Source: Piscinibacter sp047600445
GTDB lineage: Bacteria; Pseudomonadota; Gammaproteobacteria; Burkholderiales; Burkholderiaceae_C
DNA length: 64,000 bases
Direction: 5' to 3'
Assembly: GCF_047600445.1 (NCBI RefSeq)
Contig: NZ_JASGKT010000001.1
Location: 186,001-250,000 of the forward strand
The notes under the pieces are model-generated. The model ran no database searches. It saw nothing but the letters and a program-made list of their open reading frames with translations, and had not been told where the DNA came from. Position 1 is the first letter of the stretch, and each line of letters opens with the position of its first letter. Of the stretch, positions 47,289 through 55,508 are shown one piece after another. The position numbers and the translations under genes were made by a program.

Positions 47289-48794
47289 TCAACGGCCGCC
47301 GCGGTAGGCGTTCTCGCGCGCCGGGTGCTTGACCAGCGTGCCGGCGGCGAGCGCCGCGCCGGCGCGCTGGGCCTGCGCCCGGGCGGCCGCGCCGGCCGTG
47401 CCCGCCGGGCAGGCGCCGGTGGCGCGCAGCGTCAGCGCGGCCGACAGGCGCGCCTCGGAGGCATCGCCGAGCGCATGCTCCAGGTCGTCCGCCACCGTGC
47501 AGTCGGGCGTGAAGCCGCCGGCGTAGTCGCCGAAGCCCTTGGCGTTGACGCCCTCGAACTCGATCGGGAAGTAGGAGATGCCGCAGTTGTCCTGCGACAG
47601 GAAGCCGTAGGGCTTGCCGCAGGTGGTGCCGCCGATGCGGCGCACCGTGACGTCCACGCCTTGCAGGCCGTTGATGATGGCCTCGCTGGCCGAGCAGGTG
47701 CCTGGGCCGGTCAGCACGTAGACACGCGGCAGGTTCAGCGTGGGCAGGGGCTGGCTCTGCGTGGACGTGTTGTAGAAGGGCGTGACCTCGTTCTCGCTGC
47801 TGCGCTTGCGGTTGAAGCGCAGCGTCTCGAAGGTCTTGCCGCTGGTGGGGTTGGGGCCGGCGATCATGTACGCCAGTTCGCTGGCGATGTAGAGGTAGCC
47901 GCCGCCGTTGTAGCGCAGGTCCAGCACCAGGTCGCTGACGTTCTGGGCCTTGAGGGTGTCGATCGCCGCGCTCAGCCGGCCCTCCGCCGTCGCGATGTGG
48001 TCGTTGAAGAGCAGGTAGCCGACCTTGCCGCCGTCGGCGGCCGTCAGCACCGAGGTCTGCGGCACCGGCTCGGTGATGAAGTTGGCGATCCTGGCGATGG
48101 CCTTGGCGCCCAGCGCCACGCCGCGGCGGCTGAACACGTAGCTGTGGGCCGTGGTGTTCGCGCCGAACAAGGCCGCGTTCAGGACCGTGACGCCCGCCGA
48201 GGTGCCGTCGTCGGCCGAGACGCCGTCCACCGACAGCAGCGTGTCGCCGCGCAGCACGCCGGCGATGTCGCCGGGCGAGCCGGGCTGCACGTGGACCACG
48301 CGCATGTTGCGCGGCGGTGTCGGCGAGTCGTAGTGCCACTGGATGCCGTCGCCGACCATCTGCCCCGACTGGTACAGGGCGTTCCAGGCCTTCGTCGGGT
48401 AGGTGAAGCTGAAGCGGTCCTTGCCGACGGCCGTCAAGGCGCTGAAGTAGCTGTCGATGGCGTCGTAGAAGCCCGCCGGCGTGTCGCTGCTGAACAGCGG
48501 CTGCGCGGCGTCGACCGCCGGCACCTCGTCGAACCAGAGATAGGCTTCGTCGACGTACGCACGGACCCAGCGCTTCTCCGTGGCCAGGCTGCCCGCCTTC
48601 GGCGCGCTCCTGGCGTCGGCGCGGTAGGGGTTGTTGGCCGAGCACTGCTGCGCCAGCGCGGCGCTGCCGCCGTCCGGGGGCGTGGTGCCGTCGCCACCAC
48701 CACCGCCGCCGCCGCCACCTCCCCCGCCGCAGGCCGACAGCGCGACGCAGATCGCCAGGACTCCGAACCGTGTTGCCGCGCTGCCGAGTGTCAT
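47289..48794 (-). CDS. S41-family (tail-specific) protease lipoprotein
   Basis: A 501-residue exported protein with lipobox VALSACGG (Cys about residue 22) followed by a run of twelve Gly encoded by a GGN repeat (near 48690-48730). It has a PDZ-like domain (VVHVQPGSPGDIAGVLRGDT) and an S41 peptidase domain with LVLDLRYNGGGYL, the catalytic Ser segment TGPGTCSASEAIING and Lys in GGTTCGKPYGF. It would act in the periplasm, anchored to the outer membrane. The Gly run may vary in length by slippage. ATG 48794. The substrate is unknown. Confidence 0.9.
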   Translation of the reverse strand: MTLGSAATRFGVLAICVALSACGGGGGGGGGGGGDGTTPPDGGSAALAQQCSANNPYRADARSAPKAGSLATEKRWVRAYVDEAYLWFDEVPAVDAAQPLFSSDTPAGFYDAIDSYFSALTAVGKDRFSFTYPTKAWNALYQSGQMVGDGIQWHYDSPTPPRNMRVVHVQPGSPGDIAGVLRGDTLLSVDGVSADDGTSAGVTVLNAALFGANTTAHSYVFSRRGVALGAKAIARIANFITEPVPQTSVLTAADGGKVGYLLFNDHIATAEGRLSAAIDTLKAQNVSDLVLDLRYNGGGYLYIASELAYMIAGPNPTSGKTFETLRFNRKRSSENEVTPFYNTSTQSQPLPTLNLPRVYVLTGPGTCSASEAIINGLQGVDVTVRRIGGTTCGKPYGFLSQDNCGISYFPIEFEGVNAKGFGDYAGGFTPDCTVADDLEHALGDASEARLSAALTLRATGACPAGTAGAAARAQAQRAGAALAAGTLVKHPARENAYRGGR

Positions 48795-48844
48795 GAGCGT
48801 GTCCCCTCCCCGGGGTTTGTCATCGGATGAAACCCATTATGTCG

Positions 48845-50122
48845 TCACCGGTCCACGCGCCCGACCGGCGGCCGCCACGCCACCAGCGCGTCCAGCTCGG
48901 CCTCGCGGCGCTCGCGCGGCAGGCGCCGGATGCCCTTGAGCACCCAGGCGGCGCGTTCGCGCGCGCCGGCTTCGTCGGCGCCCCAGCGGCGCAGTTGCTG
49001 GTCGGGGTTGACCAGCAGGCTGGCGAGCCAGGCGGCCTCGCGCGGCTTGAGCCGGTTCGCGCTCTTGCCGAGGTGGTGGCGCGCGGCGGCCTCGGCGCCG
49101 CAGACGCCGTCGCCCCAGGGCAGCAGCGCGAGGTAGAGCTGCAGGATGCGGCCCTTGCCGAGCGTGCGCTCCATCTCCACCGCGTACAGCCACTCGCGCA
49201 GCTTGCGCGCGGCGTCGCGCTCGTCGCCGGTGTAGAGCAGCTTGGCGAGCTGCTGGGTGATGGTGCTCGCGCCTTGCAGCAGCCCGCCCGAGCGCGAGTC
49301 GACGCGCTGGTTGGCCTTCAGCACCGCCACCCAGGCGTCGAGTTCGTAGCCGGGGTGCTCGAAGAAGCGCTGGTCCTCGGCGGCGATCACCGCGTTCTGG
49401 ATCCAGCCCTCGATGCGGCCGCCGTCCGGCTGCGGGCGGCAGCGCTGCGCCACGTCGACATCGCGCAGCGCCTCGGTGCCCAGGCCGGCGACGGCGATGT
49501 CGGCGAGTGTCGGCCGGAGCTTGGTGACGCGCCAGCCGGCGGCGTCGAGCCGGCCTTCGAGCCCGAGCGCGACGCTGCCCTGCACCTGCGCTTGCCGCAG
49601 CTCGGGGATGGATGCCTCGAACGCCGCGAGCACACGCGCCAGCGGCGTGGCCGGCAGCTCGGCATGCACGCCCAGGCCGTCGTGTTGCAGTTCGGCGCGC
49701 CAGGCCAGCGTGGCCGGGCGTTCGCCGCGGCCCAGGCGCAGCGTGCCGTCGAAGCGGTCCGCGCCGCGAATGTCGATGCTCAGGCGCGCTTCGTCGATCA
49801 CGACGGGCTGCGAGCCGAGGCCGCCCAGCCGCACGCGGCAGGGCGCGCAGCGCGCCGCCAGCCGGTGCGCGCCTTCGCCTTCGGTGTGCACCTGCCAGTC
49901 GCCGAACCGGCGTCCGTCCAGCCAGGGCAGCGCCAGCGGGTGCGTGGCCCAGCGCAGCAGCGTGGGCACGCTGGCCTGGCGTTCGAACTTCCAGACGCGC
50001 AAAGCCATCGCCCACTCGCCCGGCCGCGGCGCGAGCGCATGCCAGGCCAACGCGGCGAGCAGCACGGCGGCCAGCAGCAGCGCCGCCAGCGCGCCGGCCA
50101 TGAACTTCGGCAGCGCCCTCAT
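48845..50122 (-). CDS. GT51 peptidoglycan glycosyltransferase with long N-terminal domain
   Basis: A 425-residue membrane protein. One N-terminal helix (ALAALLLAAVLLAALAWHAL) is followed by about 200 residues of unassigned sequence and then a GT51 domain from about residue 240. Its motifs are AVIAAEDQRFFEHPG (catalytic Glu), LQGASTITQQLAKLLY, RKLREWLYAVEMERTLGKGR and ILQLYLALLPWGDGVCGAEA. Monofunctional MtgA is about 240 residues, so the extra domain is notable. No penicillin-binding domain is present. ATG 50122 overlaps the stop of the EpsI-like gene (TGATG), tying it to the exosortase module. It would polymerise glycan strands. Confidence 0.9.
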   Translation of the reverse strand: MRALPKFMAGALAALLLAAVLLAALAWHALAPRPGEWAMALRVWKFERQASVPTLLRWATHPLALPWLDGRRFGDWQVHTEGEGAHRLAARCAPCRVRLGGLGSQPVVIDEARLSIDIRGADRFDGTLRLGRGERPATLAWRAELQHDGLGVHAELPATPLARVLAAFEASIPELRQAQVQGSVALGLEGRLDAAGWRVTKLRPTLADIAVAGLGTEALRDVDVAQRCRPQPDGGRIEGWIQNAVIAAEDQRFFEHPGYELDAWVAVLKANQRVDSRSGGLLQGASTITQQLAKLLYTGDERDAARKLREWLYAVEMERTLGKGRILQLYLALLPWGDGVCGAEAAARHHLGKSANRLKPREAAWLASLLVNPDQQLRRWGADEAGARERAAWVLKGIRRLPRERREAELDALVAWRPPVGRVDR

Positions 50123-50655
50123 CACAAGGCCTCCACCACGGTGACGGCCTGCCACGGGCCTTGCGAGCGGCCCAGCGCGGCGGCCCAGAACCACGCCGAG
50201 GCATCGACGAAGTCCTCGCCGTCCTCGCCTTCGATGCGTTCGCAGACACGCAGCCGCTGCCCGTCGCCTTCGGCCTCGAAGCAGCGCCACAAGCGCCGTC
50301 GCGCATCGTGTTCGAGCTGCGCGTGTTCTATGCGGTAGCCCAGGCCGCGGAAGCAGTCGGCCGCCGGATGCAGCATGCGCGTCGGCGCGTCGACGCGGCG
50401 CAGCACCAGCACGCGCTCGCCGTCGGAAAAGCGCGCGATCGCGCCCGGGAAGCGCGCCGCGAAGCGCTGTTCGACCGCGTTGGTGGCCAAAGGCCGCAGC
50501 GCGCGGCCCTCCCACTCGCGCGGCCACTCGACGTGGCGCGGCGGCGCGGCCGCAGCGCGCCGCGCCGAGGCCAGCGGCAGCGCCGCCGCCAGCGCCAGCA
50601 GGGCCGCGGCGAGCGCCGGCCAGTGGCGCTGCCAGAGCTCAGACGAGGGCTTCAC
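50122..50655 (-). CDS. Exosortase-associated EpsI-like protein
   Basis: A 177-residue protein with an N-terminal hydrophobic segment (HWPALAAALLALAAALPLAS) and a domain with RFAARFPGAIARFSDGERVL, RMLHPAADCFRGLGYRIEHA and a run of short beta segments. The invariant-looking HPAADCFRG resembles the conserved core of EpsI/exosortase-associated proteins. It probably sits on the periplasmic side and helps exosortase action or target assembly. The GTG at 50655 lies inside the end of the exosortase gene (17-base overlap). It precedes and overlaps the GT51 gene. Confidence 0.78.
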   Translation of the reverse strand: MKPSSELWQRHWPALAAALLALAAALPLASARRAAAAPPRHVEWPREWEGRALRPLATNAVEQRFAARFPGAIARFSDGERVLVLRRVDAPTRMLHPAADCFRGLGYRIEHAQLEHDARRRLWRCFEAEGDGQRLRVCERIEGEDGEDFVDASAWFWAAALGRSQGPWQAVTVVEAL

Positions 50656-51472
50656 GACGCGCTCCTTTGCCCATCACCACGATCACGCCGGCGCACACCA
50701 GCGCCAGCACCAGCAGGCCTATGCCTTCGTGCAGCGCGCTCGCCAGGCCCTGCGGCCGCGCTTCCAGCGCCACCAGCAGGCTGTTGCGCAGCACGTTGCC
50801 GGCCAGCACGATCAGGCCGACGCAGGGCAGGCGGCGCAGGAAACGCGCGTCGCGCTGGCCGCTCAGCGCCGCCGCCGCGCAGGCGCAGAACCAGGCCATC
50901 CAGGCCATCTGCACGCCCGAGCAGGGCGCGTCGACGATCACCAGCCGGCCTTCGACCCGCATCGCCGCGCCGCTGCGCTCGGCCGCGATGCCGGCCGCGC
51001 GCAGCAGCCAGGCGCTGGCCTGCGCGGTCAGCACGCGCAGCGGATAGCCGCCGTAATACTGCAAGGAGGCGATCCACGGCAGCGCCAGCAGCACCAGGCC
51101 GGCCAGCGGCGCGCGCGGCGCGTCGGCCGGCAGCCAGGCGAGCAGCGCCGCCGCCAGCGCCAGCGCGGCCAGCAGCGCGCAGGCCAGCGGCGGCGCGATC
51201 GGCAGCGCGGCGTTCGCGGCCAGCGTCAGCGCCACGCCGGCGCCCAGCCAGCCGGTACGCGGCGCGAGGCGCAGCGTGTGCGCGCGCGCCGCCAGCAGCA
51301 TCAGCAGCAGCGCCAGCGCGGCCAGGCCGAGCGGCTCGTCGGAGCCGTCTTGCACACGCGCCAGCAGCCACGCGCCGTGCGGCCACAGCGCCGCCGCCTG
51401 CAAGCCCAGCCAGGCGGCCGGCGCGAGGTAGGTCGGCCGGCAGCGCAGCGCGTTCAGCGTCGCCGCGCTCAC
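50639..51472 (-). CDS. Exosortase
   Basis: A 277-residue integral membrane protease/transpeptidase with about eight helices. The three catalytic signatures of exosortases are visible: Cys in VIVDAPCSGVQMAWMAW, Arg in AGNVLRNSLLVALE and His in LHEGIGLLVLALV. It cleaves the C-terminal PEP-type sorting signal of exported proteins. The only clear target in the window is the adjacent VIT-VWA protein, whose stop overlaps this gene's GTG start (GTGA). This looks like a dedicated one-substrate pair rather than a broad PEP-CTERM system; I cannot assign a numbered subtype with certainty. Confidence 0.9.
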   Translation of the reverse strand: MSAATLNALRCRPTYLAPAAWLGLQAAALWPHGAWLLARVQDGSDEPLGLAALALLLMLLAARAHTLRLAPRTGWLGAGVALTLAANAALPIAPPLACALLAALALAAALLAWLPADAPRAPLAGLVLLALPWIASLQYYGGYPLRVLTAQASAWLLRAAGIAAERSGAAMRVEGRLVIVDAPCSGVQMAWMAWFCACAAAALSGQRDARFLRRLPCVGLIVLAGNVLRNSLLVALEARPQGLASALHEGIGLLVLALVCAGVIVVMGKGARREALV

Positions 51473-53529
51473 CAGTTGCTCCGCTTGGCCAGCGCGGCGC
51501 CCACCAGCGCCAGCACCACCAGCAGCGACAGCCACGCGCCCGGCTCCGGCGTGCTGGGCACCGCGGCGCCCACTTCGCCGACCGCCAGGTTGCCGACGCC
51601 CTGCGGCAGCGGCAGCGGCTGGTCCACCGGCACCGCCGCTTCGCTGCCGCGCACGATCTGGTCGACCGCGATGAAGCTGGTGTACTGCGTCAGCAGGCTG
51701 TAGCGCAGGCCCAGCGCGGTGATCGCCTCGCGCTGGCCGCTGCCGCCTTCGAGCGCCTCCTGGTCGGAGAGCTGCTGGATGCGGCTGCGCGCCCACAACT
51801 GGCGCAGCGCGCCGGCCTGCGCATCGGGCGCCGCGACCGGCACCACGTCGACGTGCGCGCCGGTGGCCGCCTGGCCTTCCAGCACCAGTTGGCCGCGCGG
51901 CTCGCCGCGCCACTTGCCCTGGATCAGCACCGGCCGGCCGGCCAGCACGTCGGGCAGCGCATTCAGCGACGCGGGTTCGAGGTCGTAGACGTCCAGCCCC
52001 TCGAAACGCGCGCGCAGGTTCGTCAGCACCGGGCTGTCGATCATCTTGCGCAGCCGCTCGGCCTGCGCCGCCGCGAGTTCGGGCCGGGTGACGATGAAGG
52101 GCTCGCCCTGGCCGGCGCGCGCGATGCCTTCGATCAGGTGCCGGTTCACCGCGCTGCCGATGCCGAAGGCGAACACGTTGCTGTTGCCGAGGTTGCGGCG
52201 GATCAGCGCGAACACCTCGTTCTCGACCGTCACGTAGCCGTCGGTGACGACGATCACGCTGCGCGCCACGTCGGCCGCCTTGGGCAGCGCGGCGATGCGC
52301 TTGAGCGCCGGCACGATCTCGGTGGAGCCGCCGCCGCGCGCCTGGTCGATCACGGCGACGGCGCGCTCGATGTTCTGGCGCGTGGCCGGCACCGGCGCGG
52401 CGTCCAGCATCTGGCTGCTGCCGGAGAACAGCAGCACGTTGAAGGTGTCGCCGGGGCGCAGCTTGCCGATCAGGTTGCGCAGCAGCGTCTTCGCGGTGGC
52501 GAGCGGCTGGCCGTGCATGGAGCCGGAGATGTCGACCACGAACACGTACTCGCGCGGGTTGATCTGCGCGGGGGCGATGGCCTTCGGCGGCTCGACGACG
52601 GCGAGGAAGAAGTTCTCGCCGTCCTCGCCCTGGAACAGGCTCAGCCCGGTGGCGGTGCGCTCGCCGGCGAGGCGGTAGCCGAGGATGAAGTCGCGGTCGT
52701 TGCGCGCGCCGGCGTCGTTCAGTTCGACCTCGGCCTGCGCCGTGCCCTCGCCGGCCACCTCGATGCCGTGCGAGGGCGAGCGCAGCTCGCTGACCGGCAG
52801 CGGCGAGGCGAAATGCACGCGCAGCGCGAAGGCCGGGCGCGAGGCCTCGCTTTCCTTCCCTTCCTTCAGGTGCGCCGTGGCCGGGAAGGTGTTGCCTTCG
52901 CCCGCGCGGTGGTAGCGCGGGCCGGCCACGGTCGGGAAGACGAACTCGTAGCGCCCCTCGGTGGGCAGCACCAGCTCGGTGTAGCGCAGTTCCACCTGCA
53001 CGTCGTCGCCAGGCTGGATGTTGGCCACGTTCATCGTGAACACGTTGGGCCGCGCCTGTTCGAGCAGCGCGCTGGTCTTGCCCTCGCGCCGGGCGGCGTC
53101 GTGGCGGATGCGCGCGCGCTGCTTCTCCTCGATCTGCGCGTGCAGCACGCGCCCGCCCAGGCGCACCTGCATCGCGTGCACCGCCGCGCGCGTCGAGCCG
53201 GGGAAGACGTAGCGCGCCGCTATGGGGCGCCGGCCCTCGTTGCGGTAGCGCTGCGTGACGGTGACGTCGGCGATCGCGCCTGCGATGCGCACCTCGACCT
53301 GCGTCGCCTTCAGCGGCAGCGCGTCGACGCCGGCCTCGCCGGCCACCGCGAAGTACGGGCCTTCGGCCTGCGGCGCCTGCGCGTCGTCGGCGAAGGCGGG
53401 CGTCCAGGCCACGCTGATCGCGAAGGCCCAGATCGCGAACAGCACGGCGACGAGCACCCGGCCGCCCCTGGACAGCGGCGGCAGCGGGTGGCGGAAGAGC
53501 GGAAAGACGGGACCTCGAACGCGGCGCAT
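51469..53529 (-). CDS. VIT and VWA domain protein with C-terminal exosortase sorting signal
   Basis: A 686-residue exported protein. It has an N-terminal signal/anchor (VLVAVLFAIWAFAISVAWTP, cleavage near AFADD), a VIT domain (about residues 45-170: VEVRIAGAIADVTVTQRYRN, YVFPGSTRAAVHAMQVRLGG) and a VWA domain (about 310-480) with intact MIDAS residues DISGSM. The C-terminus is a PEP-type tail: STPEPGAW, a helix (LSLLVVLALVGAALA) and basic KRSNW. It resembles the marine proteobacterial sortase targets but with an exosortase tail. The start at 53529 follows AGGAG at 8 bases. It probably becomes a surface or envelope adhesion-type protein after processing. Confidence 0.9.
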   Translation of the reverse strand: MRRVRGPVFPLFRHPLPPLSRGGRVLVAVLFAIWAFAISVAWTPAFADDAQAPQAEGPYFAVAGEAGVDALPLKATQVEVRIAGAIADVTVTQRYRNEGRRPIAARYVFPGSTRAAVHAMQVRLGGRVLHAQIEEKQRARIRHDAARREGKTSALLEQARPNVFTMNVANIQPGDDVQVELRYTELVLPTEGRYEFVFPTVAGPRYHRAGEGNTFPATAHLKEGKESEASRPAFALRVHFASPLPVSELRSPSHGIEVAGEGTAQAEVELNDAGARNDRDFILGYRLAGERTATGLSLFQGEDGENFFLAVVEPPKAIAPAQINPREYVFVVDISGSMHGQPLATAKTLLRNLIGKLRPGDTFNVLLFSGSSQMLDAAPVPATRQNIERAVAVIDQARGGGSTEIVPALKRIAALPKAADVARSVIVVTDGYVTVENEVFALIRRNLGNSNVFAFGIGSAVNRHLIEGIARAGQGEPFIVTRPELAAAQAERLRKMIDSPVLTNLRARFEGLDVYDLEPASLNALPDVLAGRPVLIQGKWRGEPRGQLVLEGQAATGAHVDVVPVAAPDAQAGALRQLWARSRIQQLSDQEALEGGSGQREAITALGLRYSLLTQYTSFIAVDQIVRGSEAAVPVDQPLPLPQGVGNLAVGEVGAAVPSTPEPGAWLSLLVVLALVGAALAKRSNW

Positions 53530-53644
53530 GCGGCTTCTCCTGATGGCGTGCCGCACCAGGCGGCGGCACGGGGCTCAGGATGGAAGCGCGCTGCGAAGAG
53601 CGTTCGAAGGGCGCGCGGGGAATGTGAAGCGGGCGTGAAGTCCG

Positions 53645-54085
53645 CTAACGCACGCTGTAGCCGCGCCCTTCCATGCAGGCCAGCGTGGCGCGGTGGAACA
53701 CGCCGGCGTCGGCCATCGCCGCCGGCTGCGTGGTGGCCCAGCGGTTGCACTCCTGGCGGTCGGCCTCGAGCTGGGCGGCGCTCTGCTGCCGGCTCGGGTA
53801 GAAGATCGGGTCGGGCGGGCCTTTCGGCGGCGGCGGCGGCGCGGGCGGCTCGGCATACGCCGCCGCCGGCGGCGCGACGACCAGCGGCGCCGGGTAGCCG
53901 TAAGGGCCGTACCAGGGACTGTAGTAACCCCCGTAATAACCGCCGTAGTAGCCCGGCCCCACGTACAGCGGCACGCCGATGCCGATGCTCACGCCGCCGC
54001 GCCAGCGGCCGGGGCGGGCCTGCGCCGGCTCGCTGGCCAGCGCGGCGGCAAGGGTGATCAGGACGAGGCTGGCGGCAGCACGCAT
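53645..54085 (-). CDS. Exported Gly/Tyr/Pro-rich small protein
   Basis: A 146-residue protein with a signal peptide (SLVLITLAAALASEPAQA), a Gly/Tyr repeat region (YYGGYYGGYYSPWYGPYG), a Pro-rich stretch (APPPPPKGPPDP) and a C-terminal part with two cysteines (RQECNRWATTQ and LACMEGRGYSVR). Such proteins are common in Burkholderiales envelopes without known function. It is preceded by a GGAGAAA site. The last block probably forms a small disulfide-linked helix pair. Confidence 0.8.
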   Translation of the reverse strand: MRAAASLVLITLAAALASEPAQARPGRWRGGVSIGIGVPLYVGPGYYGGYYGGYYSPWYGPYGYPAPLVVAPPAAAYAEPPAPPPPPKGPPDPIFYPSRQQSAAQLEADRQECNRWATTQPAAMADAGVFHRATLACMEGRGYSVR

Positions 54086-54139
54086 GGCGGTTTCTCCTCG
54101 CGGGCCGGCGGGTGCGGCCCCGACAGGTCGATTCTGCGC

Positions 54140-54814
54140 CTACAGGCCGAGCAATTCAGGCGTCGGCAACAGTTCGAAATCGGTCGCCTCGCGCAGGCGG
54201 CGGCGCGCCTGGAAGCGGCCGACACAGCGCAGCAGCAGGCCGACCTGCTCGACCAGCGTGTCGCCGGCCACGGCGTTGGGCAGCAGCCGCGCCAGCAGCG
54301 TGTCCAGCGTGCCGAGCGCCTCCTCTTCGCCGAGGCTGAGCACCAGCATCTGGGCGAGCGTGGCGGCCAGCGCGTCCTCGCTGCTGGCGGCGTCGAGCTG
54401 CTGCGCCGCCAGCGCGAGCTGCGGGCCGTCGATGCCGCCGTCGCGCAGCAGGCTGACCGCCGGCGCCAGCCCGGCCAGGCCGCGCCGCGCATCGGCGGCG
54501 TGGCGCAGCAGTTCGGCCACCACGCGCACGAAGCGCGAGCGCGCGTCCAGCGGCTGGCCGTGCGGCAGCGCGGCGCAGGGGCCGGACAGGGTTTCGTCGA
54601 TGTGCCCGTCGTCGCCCAGGCGCATCACGTCGAGGTAGAGATGCGCGGGGTCGACGGCGGGCAGGTCCGCGAGGCGCACGATCAGCGCGCCGGCGCGGTA
54701 GCCGGGCAGCTCACGGGTGCCGAGCCAGCCGTCGGGGCTGTCGGCACCCAGGCGGCGCCACGGCGAGGCCGCGGCGTCGCCGTCGTGGCGTCCGGCATGG
54801 CCGAGGGAAGCCAT
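54140..54814 (-). CDS. Unrecognised protein next to phasin
   Basis: A reading of 224 residues from ATG 54814 (MASLGHAGRHDGDAAASPWR) without signal peptide or helix of membrane type. The C-terminal part is Leu/Ala-rich and helical (LALAAQQLDAASSEDALAAT, LLARLLPNAVAGDTLVEQVG, LLLRCVGRFQARRRLREATD). The start is uncertain. I do not recognise the family. It begins 31 bases after the phasin stop, so it may be co-transcribed and relate to polyhydroxyalkanoate granules, but no direct evidence is seen. Confidence 0.6.
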   Translation of the reverse strand: MASLGHAGRHDGDAAASPWRRLGADSPDGWLGTRELPGYRAGALIVRLADLPAVDPAHLYLDVMRLGDDGHIDETLSGPCAALPHGQPLDARSRFVRVVAELLRHAADARRGLAGLAPAVSLLRDGGIDGPQLALAAQQLDAASSEDALAATLAQMLVLSLGEEEALGTLDTLLARLLPNAVAGDTLVEQVGLLLRCVGRFQARRRLREATDFELLPTPELLGL

Positions 54815-54845
54815 CGGCACCCCAGGGTTGCGCTCGTGCGCGCCC

Positions 54846-55385
54846 TCAGGCGGCGCGGCGCGACTTGGCCGCCGGCTTGGTGGCGGCGCTGAACTTGACG
54901 ATGTTGGCCTCGGCGGCTTCGGCGGCCTGCTTGGCGGCCTTCTGCGCATTGCCGAAGGCGTCGTTGGCGGCGGCGAAGGCGGCCTTGGCCATCGCCACGG
55001 CCTGCTCCGAGCCGGCCGGCGCGTTCTTGGCGGCCGATTCGACCAGCGCGGCGAACTTGCGCTGCGCGTCGGCGGCGCCGGCTTCGGCGACTTCGCTCAA
55101 CTCGGCCTGCACGCGCGAGACGATGTCGTACAGCTTGCGGCCATAGGCGCCGGCCTTCTCGGGCGCGGGCTGCAGCCACTCGGCCTGCAGCGCGAACAGC
55201 GATTGCATGTCCTTGGCGCCCAGCAGCGCCTGCGCCTGCGCGTCGGCCTCGGCGAGCGCGCCGCGCGCGGTCTCGAGGTTCAGCGCGACGAGCTTCTCGG
55301 CGGCATCCAGGCCGGTGGAAGCGAGGCCGAGCAGCGTGGCGATCTGGGCCTTCTGGGCGGCGGCGAATTGTTCGTTGGTCGTCAT
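54846..55385 (-). CDS. phaP: Phasin family protein
   Basis: A 179-residue Ala-rich, all-helical protein: MTTNEQFAAAQKAQIATLLG, LEADAQAQ-type amphipathic repeats, QAEWLQPAPEKAGAYGRKLY, and a basic tail KPAAKSRRAA. This matches phasin_2 proteins that coat polyhydroxyalkanoate granules. ATG 55385 follows AAGGAG. The upstream region has two CTGC-N3-GCAG sites that fit the PhaR repressor, which is known to control phasin genes. It implies that the organism stores PHA, although no synthase is in this window. Confidence 0.9.
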   Translation of the reverse strand: MTTNEQFAAAQKAQIATLLGLASTGLDAAEKLVALNLETARGALAEADAQAQALLGAKDMQSLFALQAEWLQPAPEKAGAYGRKLYDIVSRVQAELSEVAEAGAADAQRKFAALVESAAKNAPAGSEQAVAMAKAAFAAANDAFGNAQKAAKQAAEAAEANIVKFSAATKPAAKSRRAA

Positions 55386-55420
55386 GGCAAGGGCTCCTTG
55401 GAGGGTGATGAAATCTTTTG

Positions 55421-55489
55421 CTGCATCGCAGCATGATTGCATCATAGTGCCCCGGCTCACGAACGCAAGCGCCGATTGCTGCGTTGCAG
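55421..55489 (-). promoter_or_regulatory. Phasin promoter with two PhaR-like operators
   Basis: CTGCATCGCAG (55421-55431) and CTGCGTTGCAG (55479-55489) are near-identical dyads, each within a longer TGCTGC...GCAGCA palindrome. Between them on the minus strand lie a -35-like TTGCGT (55468-55463) and a -10-like TATGAT (55446-55441) with a 16-base spacer. The sites therefore flank the promoter, one upstream of -35 and one in the leader, which suits repression. PhaR is known to bind TGC-rich CTGC/GCAG dyads. Confidence 0.72.
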
Positions 55490-55508
55490 CAAATCTAGAT
55501 GAAAACCC

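Noticed and set aside
50161..54057. A 1298-residue plus-strand reading frame
   Set aside because: It runs antisense through the exosortase module and has Arg/Ala-rich shadow composition; the minus-strand genes there have clear motifs.
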